Shown: piece by piece, positions 6,142 through 6,209 of the stretch | Position numbering within the stretch: the first letter of the stretch is position 1 | Layout: the number at the start of each line of letters is the position of its first letter | Source: DASYAN01 sp036501345 | GTDB lineage: Bacteria; Chloroflexota; Ktedonobacteria; Ktedonobacterales; Ktedonobacteraceae | Reading direction: 5' to 3' | Assembly (NCBI GenBank): GCA_036501345.1 | Contig: DASYAN010000333.1 | Location: forward strand, 1-6,209 | Length of the DNA stretch: 6,209 nucleotides | Translations under genes and position numbers: made by a program | The notes under the pieces: model-generated | What the model was told of the DNA's origin: nothing | Database searches by the model: none | The model's input: only the letters and a program-made list of their open reading frames with translations

Positions 6142-6209
6142 ATGGGGCGTATCTGGAAACTTGGCGATAATATCAATACGGATATCATTATTCCCGGTCG
6201 CTACAATGT
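6142..6209 (+). CDS. lysU: Homoaconitase small subunit, N-terminal part (3' end outside window)
   Basis: The first 22 codons and two bases of a further codon are present, beginning MGRIWKLGDNINTD and continuing with an IIPGRYN segment. This is the typical N-terminus of LeuD/HacB small subunits, which supply the swivelling domain that completes the active site with LysT. The Thermus LysU N-terminus (RVWKFGDQINTD, then ILPGKY) is closely similar. The start is supported by GGAAGGA at 6125-6131, 10 bases upstream, and by alignment to the family N-terminus. The substrate-specificity loop lies beyond the window, so the choice between homoaconitase and isopropylmalate isomerase rests on context. Synonym hacB. 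Confidence 0.88.
   Translation, partial: MGRIWKLGDNINTDIIIPGRYN

Overview
This 6.2 kb window is the interior of a one-directional (+ strand) operon for lysine synthesis by the LysW-carrier form of the alpha-aminoadipate (AAA) pathway. The order is lysY (3' part only), lysZ, a fused lysJ-lysK gene, homocitrate synthase (lysS, also called hcs or lys20), homoaconitase large subunit (lysT/hacA) and the first 22 codons of the small subunit (lysU/hacB). Nothing convincing is coded on the minus strand. There are no RNA genes, mobile elements or CRISPR arrays, and I see no clear promoter or terminator, so the transcript probably starts upstream and continues downstream.

Pathway logic: LysS condenses 2-oxoglutarate and acetyl-CoA to homocitrate, and LysT/LysU isomerise it towards homoisocitrate. 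After oxidation and transamination by genes outside the window, aminoadipate is attached to the carrier protein LysW by LysX (also outside). LysZ then phosphorylates the carrier-bound aminoadipate, LysY reduces it to the semialdehyde, the LysJ domain transaminates it to LysW-lysine, and the LysK domain releases lysine. Five pathway proteins are therefore complete or partial here, one of them a two-enzyme fusion covering the last two consecutive steps.

Layout: lysY ends at 385; a 48 bp gap precedes lysZ (434-1285). After 13 bp comes lysJ-lysK (1299-3617), after 14 bp lysS (3632-4783), which overlaps lysT (4771-6021) by 13 bp. A 120 bp gap with several inverted repeats and two tiny ATGA-overlapping reading frames then leads to lysU (from 6142). 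The tight spacing with a Shine-Dalgarno-like sequence before each gene indicates co-transcription.

Organism: LysW-type AAA lysine synthesis is known from Thermus/Deinococcus, several archaea and some Chloroflexota. Base composition near 50% GC, frequent CGT arginine codons and bacterial ribosome binding sites argue against a high-GC Thermus. I lean towards a Ktedonobacteria-like member of the Chloroflexota, but this is an inference from gene content and composition, not a demonstrated assignment.

The most notable points are the LysJ-LysK fusion with its AT-rich linker, an Asp-to-Asn change in homocitrate synthase at a position associated with lysine feedback binding, and the structured gap between the two homoaconitase subunit genes.
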